A DNA stretch of 12,530 bases, taken from Caldifarciminota bacterium. Its GTDB lineage: Bacteria > Hydrothermota > Tepidihabitantia > SM23-42. The notes under the pieces are model-generated. The model was not told where the DNA came from and ran no database searches. It worked only from the letters and a program-made list of their open reading frames with translations. The stretch lies in the NCBI GenBank assembly GCA_030671005.1, contig DAOVAN010000035.1, positions 1 through 12,530 of the forward strand, given 5' to 3'. This document shows positions 1 to 5,627 of the stretch, piece after piece (positions within the stretch are counted from its first letter, which is position 1; each line of letters opens with the position of its first letter). The translations under genes were made by a program, and so were the position numbers.

Positions 1-275
1 AGACACTCAAGGCAATAAAGAATGGTTTGAACAAGAACCTGGTTATTGAGGGAATCTTGCTGACAATGTTTGATGTACGGTTGAATCTGGCCAAGGATGT
101 TGTCGAAGACATTCAGCAACACTTTCCGGATGTTGTTTTTAGCACAGTGATCCCGCGGTCGGTGCGTATTGCCGAGTCCCCCTCGCATGGAAAATCGGTT
201 ATTCACTACAGCATAGTTTCCTCAGGTGCTCAGGCGTATTTAAATCTAACAAGGGAGTTATTGAATCATGCGTAA
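1..275 (+). CDS. parA: ParA/Soj chromosome-partitioning ATPase, C-terminal part only
   Basis: About the last 90 codons of a ParA/Soj-type deviant-Walker ATPase. The window begins inside the gene, and the frame is open from base 3. The part seen includes a core strand segment (LVIEGILLTMFD) followed by the family's C-terminal signature: VIPRSVRIAESPSHGKSV and then a Y..S..GAQAYLNLTRELL helix. The P-loop and switch regions lie upstream of the window. ParA dimers bind DNA non-specifically, and ParB stimulates their ATPase, which drives origin segregation. The stop codon lies 8 bp inside parB, so the two are translated as a pair. The TTG at 27 lies inside the conserved domain and is not a real start. 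The identification is firm; only the N-terminal part is missing. Confidence 0.9.
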   Translation, partial: TLKAIKNGLNKNLVIEGILLTMFDVRLNLAKDVVEDIQQHFPDVVFSTVIPRSVRIAESPSHGKSVIHYSIVSSGAQAYLNLTRELLNHA

Positions 276-1125
276 GCGTGCCTTAGGTAGGGGCCTCGAG
301 TCTCTGATTCCGGTGAAGGAGAAAGAGGTTTTTCAGGAAGGCTACCGAATGATCCCGGTCGATGCTATCAAGAGGAATCCGTATCAACCAAGGGCCAAGA
401 TCGAGGAGTCCGACATCAAGGATCTCATTTTATCAATTAAAGATAAGGGTGTGATCGAGCCGATTGTCGTGAAGAGGAGTAATGATCATTTCGTGTTAGC
501 CGCCGGAGAAAGACGTTTGCAAGCCGCACGCGTTGCGGGGTTGAAAGAAATTCCGGCAATAATCAGGGACATGAATGATCAAGAGTTGTTGGAGGTTGGC
601 CTTATCGAGAACCTGCAGCGTAAGGACTTGAATCCGGTCGAGGAAGCCCTGGCTTATGATAAACTGAACAAGCATTTCAAATTGACCCACGATCGCATAG
701 CACTATTGGTGGGTAAAGACCGTTCGACGGTGACGAATTCACTGAGATTACTGATCCTTCCCAAGCGGGTCGTTGAATACCTGCGCAGTGGAAAAATCAA
801 TGCTGGTCATGCACGCGCCCTGCTCGCCCTTGGTGATGAACTAAAGATATTACAGATTGCCGATCACATTGTGCGGGATGGCTTGTCGGTCCGTCAAGCC
901 GAATTACTGGTGCGGAAAATGGGCCAGAAACCGCGCATCGTGCCTGCCAAGGAGAAGGAGCCAAACATTGTCATGTTGGAAGACGAATTATCCAAGCTCC
1001 TCCAGACAAGAGTCAGCATCGAATGGAAGAAAAAGCGCGGTTCGATAACGATCCATTGTCATAGTGTGGACGATTTCAATCGAATATACGAGGTTTTGAG
1101 AAGAATTAGAAAATCGAGAAGCTGA
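268..1125 (+). CDS. parB: ParB/Spo0J chromosome-partitioning protein
   Basis: A 285-residue ParB of normal length. It has a basic N-terminal tail with the short RGLESLI ParA-interaction type motif (residues 8-14), then the CTP-binding ParB/Srx domain with NPYQPR (37-42), GERR (80-83) and ENLQRKDLNPVEEA (114-127). A helix-turn-helix follows (about 140-161, ending in DRSTVTNSLRLL), and a C-terminal dimerisation segment spans about 240-285. In the family, ParB loads on parS, closes as a CTP-dependent clamp and stimulates ParA. The ATG overlaps the end of parA by 8 bp and has an AAGGGAG ribosome site at 251-257, which supports this start. No parS-like 16-mer was recognised in the window. A likely terminator follows directly, so parAB ends here as a transcription unit. 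Confidence 0.96.
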   Translation: MRKRALGRGLESLIPVKEKEVFQEGYRMIPVDAIKRNPYQPRAKIEESDIKDLILSIKDKGVIEPIVVKRSNDHFVLAAGERRLQAARVAGLKEIPAIIRDMNDQELLEVGLIENLQRKDLNPVEEALAYDKLNKHFKLTHDRIALLVGKDRSTVTNSLRLLILPKRVVEYLRSGKINAGHARALLALGDELKILQIADHIVRDGLSVRQAELLVRKMGQKPRIVPAKEKEPNIVMLEDELSKLLQTRVSIEWKKKRGSITIHCHSVDDFNRIYEVLRRIRKSRS

Positions 1126-1156
1126 CGACATTTTTCTCAAACCCAATGTCGTTTTT
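1126..1156 (+). terminator. Probable Rho-independent terminator after parB
   Basis: A 7-bp inverted repeat, CGACATT (1126-1132) with AATGTCG (1145-1151), encloses a 12-nt loop and is followed at once by five T residues (1152-1156). It begins on the base after the parB stop codon, the expected place for an intrinsic terminator. The stem has only 3 G:C pairs, so termination may be partial. Confidence 0.6.
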
Positions 1157-1191
1157 CCATAGATCCGCCTCACGACAAAGCGCTCAGGAAA

Positions 1192-1242
1192 CGCAGTATC
1201 GCTTCGCTCGCAGTATCATTTCATTCGCAGTATCGCGCGACT
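1192..1242. repeat. Three tandem 17-bp direct repeats
   Basis: The 9-mer CGCAGTATC occurs at 1192-1200, 1209-1217 and 1226-1234, with starts exactly 17 bp apart. Between the 9-mers the 8-bp remainders differ (GCTTCGCT, ATTTCATT, GCGCGACT). The conserved core with a diverged spacer suggests a bound or selected core rather than recent slippage of a whole unit. The array ends 11 bp before a TATAAT hexamer at 1254-1259. Its function is unknown; an array of protein-binding sites is one possibility. Confidence 0.7.
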
Positions 1243-1253
1243 TGCATAGATAG

Positions 1254-1259
1254 TATAAT
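1254..1259 (+). promoter_or_regulatory. Possible -10 box without a clear -35
   Basis: A perfect TATAAT lies just downstream of the 17-bp repeats and upstream of the multi-hairpin element. The bases 17 bp upstream (1231-1236, TATCGC) do not resemble a -35 box, so any promoter here would need an activator, perhaps one bound at the repeats. A chance match in A+T-rich sequence is quite possible. Confidence 0.25.
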
Positions 1260-1288
1260 AACACAATAACATAATAGCGATTAGTTTT

Positions 1289-1370
1289 GTAGTTACCTGA
1301 TTTATCAGGTCTCAGAAGCCCAATGAATCTCATTTAGAGCTTCGCTCTCCATGAACAGGTGGGTAACTAC
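1289..1370. other. Compact multi-hairpin element bounded by a 9-bp inverted repeat
   Basis: Outer arms GTAGTTACC (1289-1297) and GGTAACTAC (1362-1370) are perfectly complementary. Three further inverted repeats lie inside: ACCTGA-TTTA-TCAGGT (1295-1310, sharing three bases with the left arm), AATGA-ATC-TCATT (1322-1334) and AGAGC-TTC-GCTCT (1336-1348). As RNA this could fold into a cloverleaf-like shape; as DNA it could be a REP- or MITE-like palindromic unit. It is not a tRNA: there is no T-loop GTTCRA motif, no anticodon loop of seven, and no acceptor with a discriminator. The near-consensus promoter of the next gene lies downstream of it, so it is not that gene's leader. The structure is seen directly; transcription and function are not. 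Confidence 0.5.
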
Positions 1371-1385
1371 GAGGGTGGTTATTTG

Positions 1386-1399
1386 CACGATGAATCGTG
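1386..1399. promoter_or_regulatory. Small palindrome upstream of the Roadblock operon promoter
   Basis: CACGAT-GA-ATCGTG is a perfect 6-bp inverted repeat with a 2-bp centre, ending 31 bp before the -35 box at 1431. The position suits a binding site for a dimeric regulator, but no family can be assigned. Confidence 0.3.
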
Positions 1400-1430
1400 T
1401 GCTCAGCGCGTCTGGTTATTGTTCTTTCTC

Positions 1431-1459
1431 TTGACTTCATGGCAATTATTCAGTATAAT
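1431..1459 (+). promoter_or_regulatory. Sigma-70 type promoter giving a leaderless or near-leaderless mRNA
   Basis: TTGACT (1431-1436) and a perfect TATAAT (1454-1459) are separated by the optimal 17 bp. The usual start point, 6-8 bp after the -10 box, falls at about 1466-1467, and the ATG is at 1468. No Shine-Dalgarno sequence lies before that ATG (the bases are TTTTTAGAA), which fits leaderless translation. This is the strongest promoter match in the window and should drive the operon running to 5613. Confidence 0.8.
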
Positions 1460-1467
1460 TTTTAGAA

Positions 1468-1872
1468 ATGAATGTACCAGAAGTAATCGTAATTTCGAAG
1501 AACAAATATGAGCAACTCGGGCTTTTGCTCGATGATTTCTGTAATCAAGCTAACACCATTTGGGCACTGTTTTCAACCCTTGCCGGTCAGCTCGTAGTGC
1601 AGCGCGGTTTCGTTAATTCTTTTGATGTTCTGACGATTAATGCCATTGCCTGCAGCATTTTCAACTCGACGATGGAACTTGCCCATATCGTGGGGGATAA
1701 GAAGTTTTCTACTTTCTTACAGGAGGGTGTCAACGCAAGTATGTACTACACCTGCGTCAATGACGATTATCTGCTAGTAACACTCTTTGATGATCGAACA
1801 TTGCCAGGTTTGGTCAAGGTTGCGTCCGTAGATTTCTGCGCAGAGGCGGTAATAATATTAGAAACTGAGTAA
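1468..1872 (+). CDS. Roadblock/LC7 domain protein
   Basis: A 134-residue protein made almost wholly of one Roadblock/LC7 (MglB-like) domain. It has an N-terminal helix (YEQLGLLLDDFCNQA), a strand pair around WALFSTLAGQLVVQRG, a long central helix carrying NAIACSIFNSTMELAHIVG, and two later strands around MYYTCVNDDYLLVTLFDD, ending in VDFCAEAVIIL. Such proteins dimerise; several act as GTPase-activating or scaffold partners of small Ras-like GTPases such as MglA. No GTPase gene is present in the window. The stop overlaps the next ATG by one base (TAATG), so it is translationally coupled to the DnaA-like ATPase and the two products may act together. The start has no ribosome site and lies about 1-2 nt from the predicted transcription start. 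Confidence 0.8.
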   Translation: MNVPEVIVISKNKYEQLGLLLDDFCNQANTIWALFSTLAGQLVVQRGFVNSFDVLTINAIACSIFNSTMELAHIVGDKKFSTFLQEGVNASMYYTCVNDDYLLVTLFDDRTLPGLVKVASVDFCAEAVIILETE

Positions 1873-3152
1873 TGAAACGTAGTCACACGTTTGACAACTT
1901 CTACATTCATGAAGGCAACGAAGTTGCTTTGGTAGCAGCAAAAAAAATCGTCGAGTTTCCTGGAGGAGTATTCAACCCGTTTTATGTCTTTGGAGGTAAG
2001 GGAGCGGGCAAAACGCATCTACTGCATGCCATAAATGGTGAACTGAGCAAGAAATGTAAAACTCTTTTCATGTCGGTGAAGGCTTTTGAAAAGAGCATTC
2101 ACGAATCCATGGCATTTGACTCACCACTCATTGTCGATGATCTGCAGATGATCGGTGATGATTACAAAGAGAAGCTGCTCCAAATCGTTGAACAGGCTCT
2201 GAACGAGAACATCCAGCTCTGCTTCTCGGCTGACGTTGCGCCCCAGGATATCAAGAATTTGAGTTCGAAACTATGTTCCTTTATTGAAAGTGGCCTCGTG
2301 TGCGATTTACGTCCTCCTGAAGAACCGGCGCGGATTGAGATCATTAAGAAGAAGGCAGATGAAGCAGGAATTATACTCTCCGACGAAGTTGCTGAAGAGT
2401 TAGCGCAACTTGCGACCGGTTCTATTGGCACCATTGAAAGCATGATTAATCGTTTGGTTGCTTATTCTTCATTGGGGAATATGTCAATCGACAGCAACAG
2501 CATAAAAATGATACTGCAAGAGTTCTATCCGAAGAAGCAGGTCAGTCCAGTATCATCGGTATTGGAAGATATGAAAAGAGAGGGACTCTGGTTCTCAGAT
2601 ATGGAGGGGACGAACCTCAGGAACGAATACGAGAAAAGAATGAACGTTTGGGAGATGAGAGGTTTTGATGTGTCATCATTAAAGGAACAATCAAGAGGGG
2701 ATGATAGCGAATTGAGAAATACTTATCGGGATTTTTTGGAACGAGTGCGAAGACTCATTGAGTTCCAGCAGGTTTTCCGAACTGTTGACCGGGGAAAATT
2801 CCCGGTCGAAACCCTGAACGTTGAATCGATGCTTCTTGACCCCGAGAAAATCGGTGAGATAGAGGGGCTACTCTCGGGCTTGGCTACATATGTTGAGGAT
2901 TCCGAAGAACGTGATGATACCGATGAGGTTGTAACTGAGACTGAAGAGGGTGAAGAAATGATCGTGCCACTGGGCCTGCCGGGTGAGGAACCGACCGAAC
3001 CTGTAGAGAGTGCCGAGCAGGACGGGGAGGGAAAATCCATCGACTATCATAAAACAGTGCCGTTTTCAGACAGCCCGCCGGTAGATATTCATGATGAGAA
3101 AAACTACGCGATGCCTGATACCCTGGGTGAGTTGATTGAGGAAAAATTCTAG
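1872..3152 (+). CDS. DnaA-like AAA+ ATPase lacking the DNA-binding domain
   Basis: A 426-residue protein. Residues 5-215 match DnaA domain III: TFDNF (6-10), the NPFYVFGG lead-in, Walker A GGKGAGKT (41-48), Walker B LIVDD (86-90), a sensor-1 strand FSAD (118-121) and a PPEEPARIEIIKKKA segment (148-162). By motif alignment, DnaA's box VII arginine finger (R of RLxSRF) is Phe137 here, and the sensor-2 arginine (NVRELEG) is Gly186. DnaA domain IV and the N-terminal domain I are absent, so this is not the replication initiator. Residues 216-342 form a helical region with W260..GFDVSSLK (260-271) and Y285..F..V..L. Residues 343-390 are acidic and probably disordered, and a last short segment ends in TLGELIEEKF. 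It probably binds ATP, with its activity set by a partner. Coupled by a 1-bp overlap to the Roadblock gene. Confidence 0.82.
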   Translation: MKRSHTFDNFYIHEGNEVALVAAKKIVEFPGGVFNPFYVFGGKGAGKTHLLHAINGELSKKCKTLFMSVKAFEKSIHESMAFDSPLIVDDLQMIGDDYKEKLLQIVEQALNENIQLCFSADVAPQDIKNLSSKLCSFIESGLVCDLRPPEEPARIEIIKKKADEAGIILSDEVAEELAQLATGSIGTIESMINRLVAYSSLGNMSIDSNSIKMILQEFYPKKQVSPVSSVLEDMKREGLWFSDMEGTNLRNEYEKRMNVWEMRGFDVSSLKEQSRGDDSELRNTYRDFLERVRRLIEFQQVFRTVDRGKFPVETLNVESMLLDPEKIGEIEGLLSGLATYVEDSEERDDTDEVVTETEEGEEMIVPLGLPGEEPTEPVESAEQDGEGKSIDYHKTVPFSDSPPVDIHDEKNYAMPDTLGELIEEKF

Positions 3153-3178
3153 GCCGTCAGCAATGATGCCTAATGTAT

Positions 3179-3183
3179 AGGAG
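3179..3183 (+). promoter_or_regulatory. Ribosome binding site that supports a TTG start
   Basis: AGGAG lies 6 nt before the TTG at 3190. The residues right after that TTG (AIKGSLVEASLPSVIQLL) are the expected first strand and helix of the PATAN domain, so both the spacing and the domain boundary favour TTG as the initiator. Confidence 0.7.
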
Positions 3184-3189
3184 TATCAC

Positions 3190-4776
3190 TTGGCTATAAA
3201 GGGTTCGCTTGTTGAAGCTTCACTACCATCCGTTATTCAGCTTCTTACATATTCGCTCAAGTCTGGCTGCCTTTCGGTTACCGATGGTCAGAACTTTGGT
3301 AACATCTTCTTGAAGGATGGTCAGATCATACACGCTACGATTCTGAATCGGAAAGTGCGACTGACCGAAACGATGATAGAAAGAAAACTGTTTGACAAGC
3401 ATGTTCTTGACGAAGCATTAGGTATGCAAAAGCAAAAGAAGAAGAGGATAGGCGAGATACTCATCGATATGGGTGTGATATCACGGGCCGTCCTGGAAGA
3501 AGAGTTGAAACAGCAAATAGAAGAGACCATATTCACTATGCTCACATGGGAAACTGGGTATTTCAACTTCGAAGCAGACCTCTTGCCGGGCCCCGAAGAG
3601 TATACGATTAAGCTGTCTGCGCACGAGCTGTTACTCCAGGGGGCAAGACGGATCGACGAATGGCAGAAAGTAGAAAGCAAATTGCCTTCTTATAAAACGG
3701 TGCTTGCCAGGAAGGAAAATGATCAGGATTTACATTTGAACGAACTCGAAGAGAAGGTTCTTTCGTTGATTGATGGGAATACCAGTATCGATGATGTTAT
3801 CAAGTCGTCCGGGCTCGACTTTTTTGAGGCATCCAAGGCGATATATGTGTTACTGGCTGCCGGTGTGGTCGAAAAGCCGAAGCGACCACCAGAAAGAAAA
3901 CCAGTGACTGGTGATATGAGTGAGTACGGGAATATCGGTTTTGCCTTGTACAAAACCGCGAAGTACGACGAAGCAGAACGTGAATTCAAGAAGGTTATTG
4001 ATGGCGATTCCGAGAGTGTGGAGGCATTGTTTTTTCTGGGTTTGATTGAGATGATGCGATTCCATGATGAGAAGGCAAAAGAATACTTCGAGGATGCATT
4101 AAGCAAAGAGAGGCGATCATCAGTGCTAATCAACATCGGTTATCTGTGCAGCCGCATGGGCCTGTACGAAGATGCACTTGCCTATTTGAAAGAAGCACGC
4201 GAATTGGAACCCGGTAATCTGAAGATGCTTTTGAATCTAGGCATCGTATATTACAGGAAGGGTGACCTGGAAGAAGCCGCAAAGGTTTTCGATGAATGCC
4301 TGGAGCATTCTGATGAAACGGTGATGCCTTATTTGTATATGTCCACCATCAGTGCACTGAAAGACGATACTGGGAAGGCTATTGATTGGTTGAAAAGAGC
4401 AATCAACAAATTCCCGAGGTTAACAGCCTTCAAGAATAATCTCGCTTTGCTGTATGAAAGCCTCGGTCAGTATGATGATGCTGAGAAGTTGTATCGCCAG
4501 GTTGTGTTTGCTCAACCTGAGCAATCGATATCAATCAGGAATCTCGCCAATCTCTATTACAGACTTGGTTTCTATGGTGCTGCTCGGAAATATTATGAAG
4601 AGCTACCCCAAGAGATGCGTGATTCGTCTGTCTTTAGCAATCTCGGACGCATACGATTGTATCAGGGAGACAAAAAAGGTGCCCTGGATCTATGGGAGCA
4701 GGCGCACGCATTGAACCCAGATGATGAAACAATCGCCCGTGACCTTGAGACGATAGGTTCTGTTGTCGAACAATAG
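3190..4776 (+). CDS. PATAN (DUF4388) domain protein with eight TPR repeats
   Basis: A 528-residue cytoplasmic protein with a TTG start. The N-terminus is a PATAN/DUF4388 domain: GSLVEASLPSVIQLL (5-19), GCLSV and GNIFLKDGQIIHA (37-49). It carries the alpha-helical insertion known for this family (about 58-112, basic around QKQKKKRIGEIL) and resumes with TMLTWETGYFNFE (116-128). Residues 183-228 look like a winged-helix unit (LIDGNTSIDDVIKSSGL). Eight TPR motifs then run from about 245 to 513, for example NLGIVYYRKGDLEEAAKVF. PATAN domains occur in response regulators such as cyanobacterial PatA and in gliding or polarity proteins; TPRs bind partner proteins. No signal peptide or membrane segment is visible. 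It starts 37 bp after the ATPase gene, so it probably scaffolds the same module. The exact partner is unknown. Confidence 0.82.
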   Translation: MAIKGSLVEASLPSVIQLLTYSLKSGCLSVTDGQNFGNIFLKDGQIIHATILNRKVRLTETMIERKLFDKHVLDEALGMQKQKKKRIGEILIDMGVISRAVLEEELKQQIEETIFTMLTWETGYFNFEADLLPGPEEYTIKLSAHELLLQGARRIDEWQKVESKLPSYKTVLARKENDQDLHLNELEEKVLSLIDGNTSIDDVIKSSGLDFFEASKAIYVLLAAGVVEKPKRPPERKPVTGDMSEYGNIGFALYKTAKYDEAEREFKKVIDGDSESVEALFFLGLIEMMRFHDEKAKEYFEDALSKERRSSVLINIGYLCSRMGLYEDALAYLKEARELEPGNLKMLLNLGIVYYRKGDLEEAAKVFDECLEHSDETVMPYLYMSTISALKDDTGKAIDWLKRAINKFPRLTAFKNNLALLYESLGQYDDAEKLYRQVVFAQPEQSISIRNLANLYYRLGFYGAARKYYEELPQEMRDSSVFSNLGRIRLYQGDKKGALDLWEQAHALNPDDETIARDLETIGSVVEQ

Positions 4777-4803
4777 GGCGAACCACAGGATCGTGGGATC
4801 CAG

Positions 4804-5613
4804 ATGATTTCAATTGGTGAAGCAAGGCGCACACTCAAGTTCATAACACAACTGACACAATCCGTGGGTGATGAGATTGCTAAGAAATCGAGTCAGCGAA
4901 AACGGATATCATTCAAGGGAGAGATTGACCTTGTAACACAATTCGATAGAGAAGCACAGCAGATGATCGTTGATGCCTTGGGGAGAAAATACTCTCAATA
5001 TGGGATACTGAGTGAAGAAGACGTCAATAGAGACACGGGTGGTCCTATCAGGTGGATAGTTGATCCTCTTGATGGCACAACCAATTTTGCGCATGGCTTG
5101 CCCATATGGGCAATCTCGATTGGTCTCGAGGTAGAGCAAGACATATTGCTCGGCGCGGTATATGATCCTACCCGGTGTGAGATGTTTTCAGCGATACGAA
5201 AATATGGCGCTTATCTTAATGGTAAGAAGATTCATGTATCAAAGACAAAGAGACTCGAACATAGCTTGCTGGTGACCGGATTTCCCTATGACATCAGACG
5301 GAGCAAACAGAACAATTTGCGTCAATTCAGTGATTTTGCGGTGCGTGCTCGAGCAGTCAGAAGATTGGGGTCGGCGGCGTTGGATTTGTGTTATACTGCT
5401 TGTGGCAGGTTTGATGGCTATTGGGAATTGAAGCTGTCACCCTGGGATCAAGCAGCTGGATCGTTGATCTTGCGTGAAGCAGGTGGCCGGGTGACTGATT
5501 TTGCCGGGCGCGAATTCGATATTTATGGTGATGAAGTGCTGGGCACAAACGGGCATATACACCGCCCGATGATGCGGGTGCTTAACAGGACTGCACCTCG
5601 TGTCCGAAAATAG
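4804..5613 (+). CDS. suhB: Inositol monophosphatase family enzyme (SuhB-like)
   Basis: A 269-residue Mg-dependent phosphatase of standard length. Metal-site residues are visible: E71/E72 in LSEED (69-73), the WIVDPLDGTT signature (84-93) with D87 and D90, and WDQAAG (214-219) with D215. Family members hydrolyse inositol-1-phosphate, and some act on fructose-1,6-bisphosphate or PAP. Inositol phosphate is favoured here because an inositol-phosphate synthase lies 3.3 kb away in the same window. The gene follows the PATAN/TPR gene by 27 bp and is probably the last gene of that operon. It converges with the beta-barrel gene with only 14 bp between the stops, and no hairpin terminator is visible there. 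The ATG lacks a strong ribosome site. The symbol suhB reflects family similarity, not proven substrate. Confidence 0.88.
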   Translation: MISIGEARRTLKFITQLTQSVGDEIAKKSSQRKRISFKGEIDLVTQFDREAQQMIVDALGRKYSQYGILSEEDVNRDTGGPIRWIVDPLDGTTNFAHGLPIWAISIGLEVEQDILLGAVYDPTRCEMFSAIRKYGAYLNGKKIHVSKTKRLEHSLLVTGFPYDIRRSKQNNLRQFSDFAVRARAVRRLGSAALDLCYTACGRFDGYWELKLSPWDQAAGSLILREAGGRVTDFAGREFDIYGDEVLGTNGHIHRPMMRVLNRTAPRVRK

Positions 5614-5627
5614 TGTATAATTCCAGT

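Noticed and set aside
1192..1242. CRISPR array
   Set aside because: The repeat core is only 9 bp with 8-bp gaps, far below CRISPR repeat and spacer sizes, and no cas gene is present.
1289..1370. tRNA gene suggested by the cloverleaf-like pairing
   Set aside because: There is no GTTCRA T-loop, the inner loops have 3-4 nt instead of 7, and there is no recognisable anticodon arm.
1126..1467. Possible replication origin, because of parAB and a DnaA-like gene nearby
   Set aside because: No DnaA box (TTATCCACA or close variant) was found, there is no dnaN, rsmG or mnmG neighbour, and the DnaA-like gene has no DNA-binding domain.
1..1467. parS site near parB
   Set aside because: No sequence close to the 16-bp TGTTTCACGTGAAACA palindrome was recognised in or around parAB.
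2723..3040. Serine-rich minus-strand reading frame opposite the ATPase tail, and similar frames elsewhere
   Set aside because: They are low-complexity shadows of well-supported genes on the other strand, with no ribosome site and no recognisable domain.
1872..3152. Calling this gene dnaA
   Set aside because: Domain IV, domain I, the arginine finger and the sensor-2 arginine are all missing, so it cannot be the replication initiator.
5616..5621. TATAAT hexamer between the convergent IMPase and barrel genes
   Set aside because: It has no -35 partner and no downstream + strand gene; it lies between two stop codons and is most likely chance.
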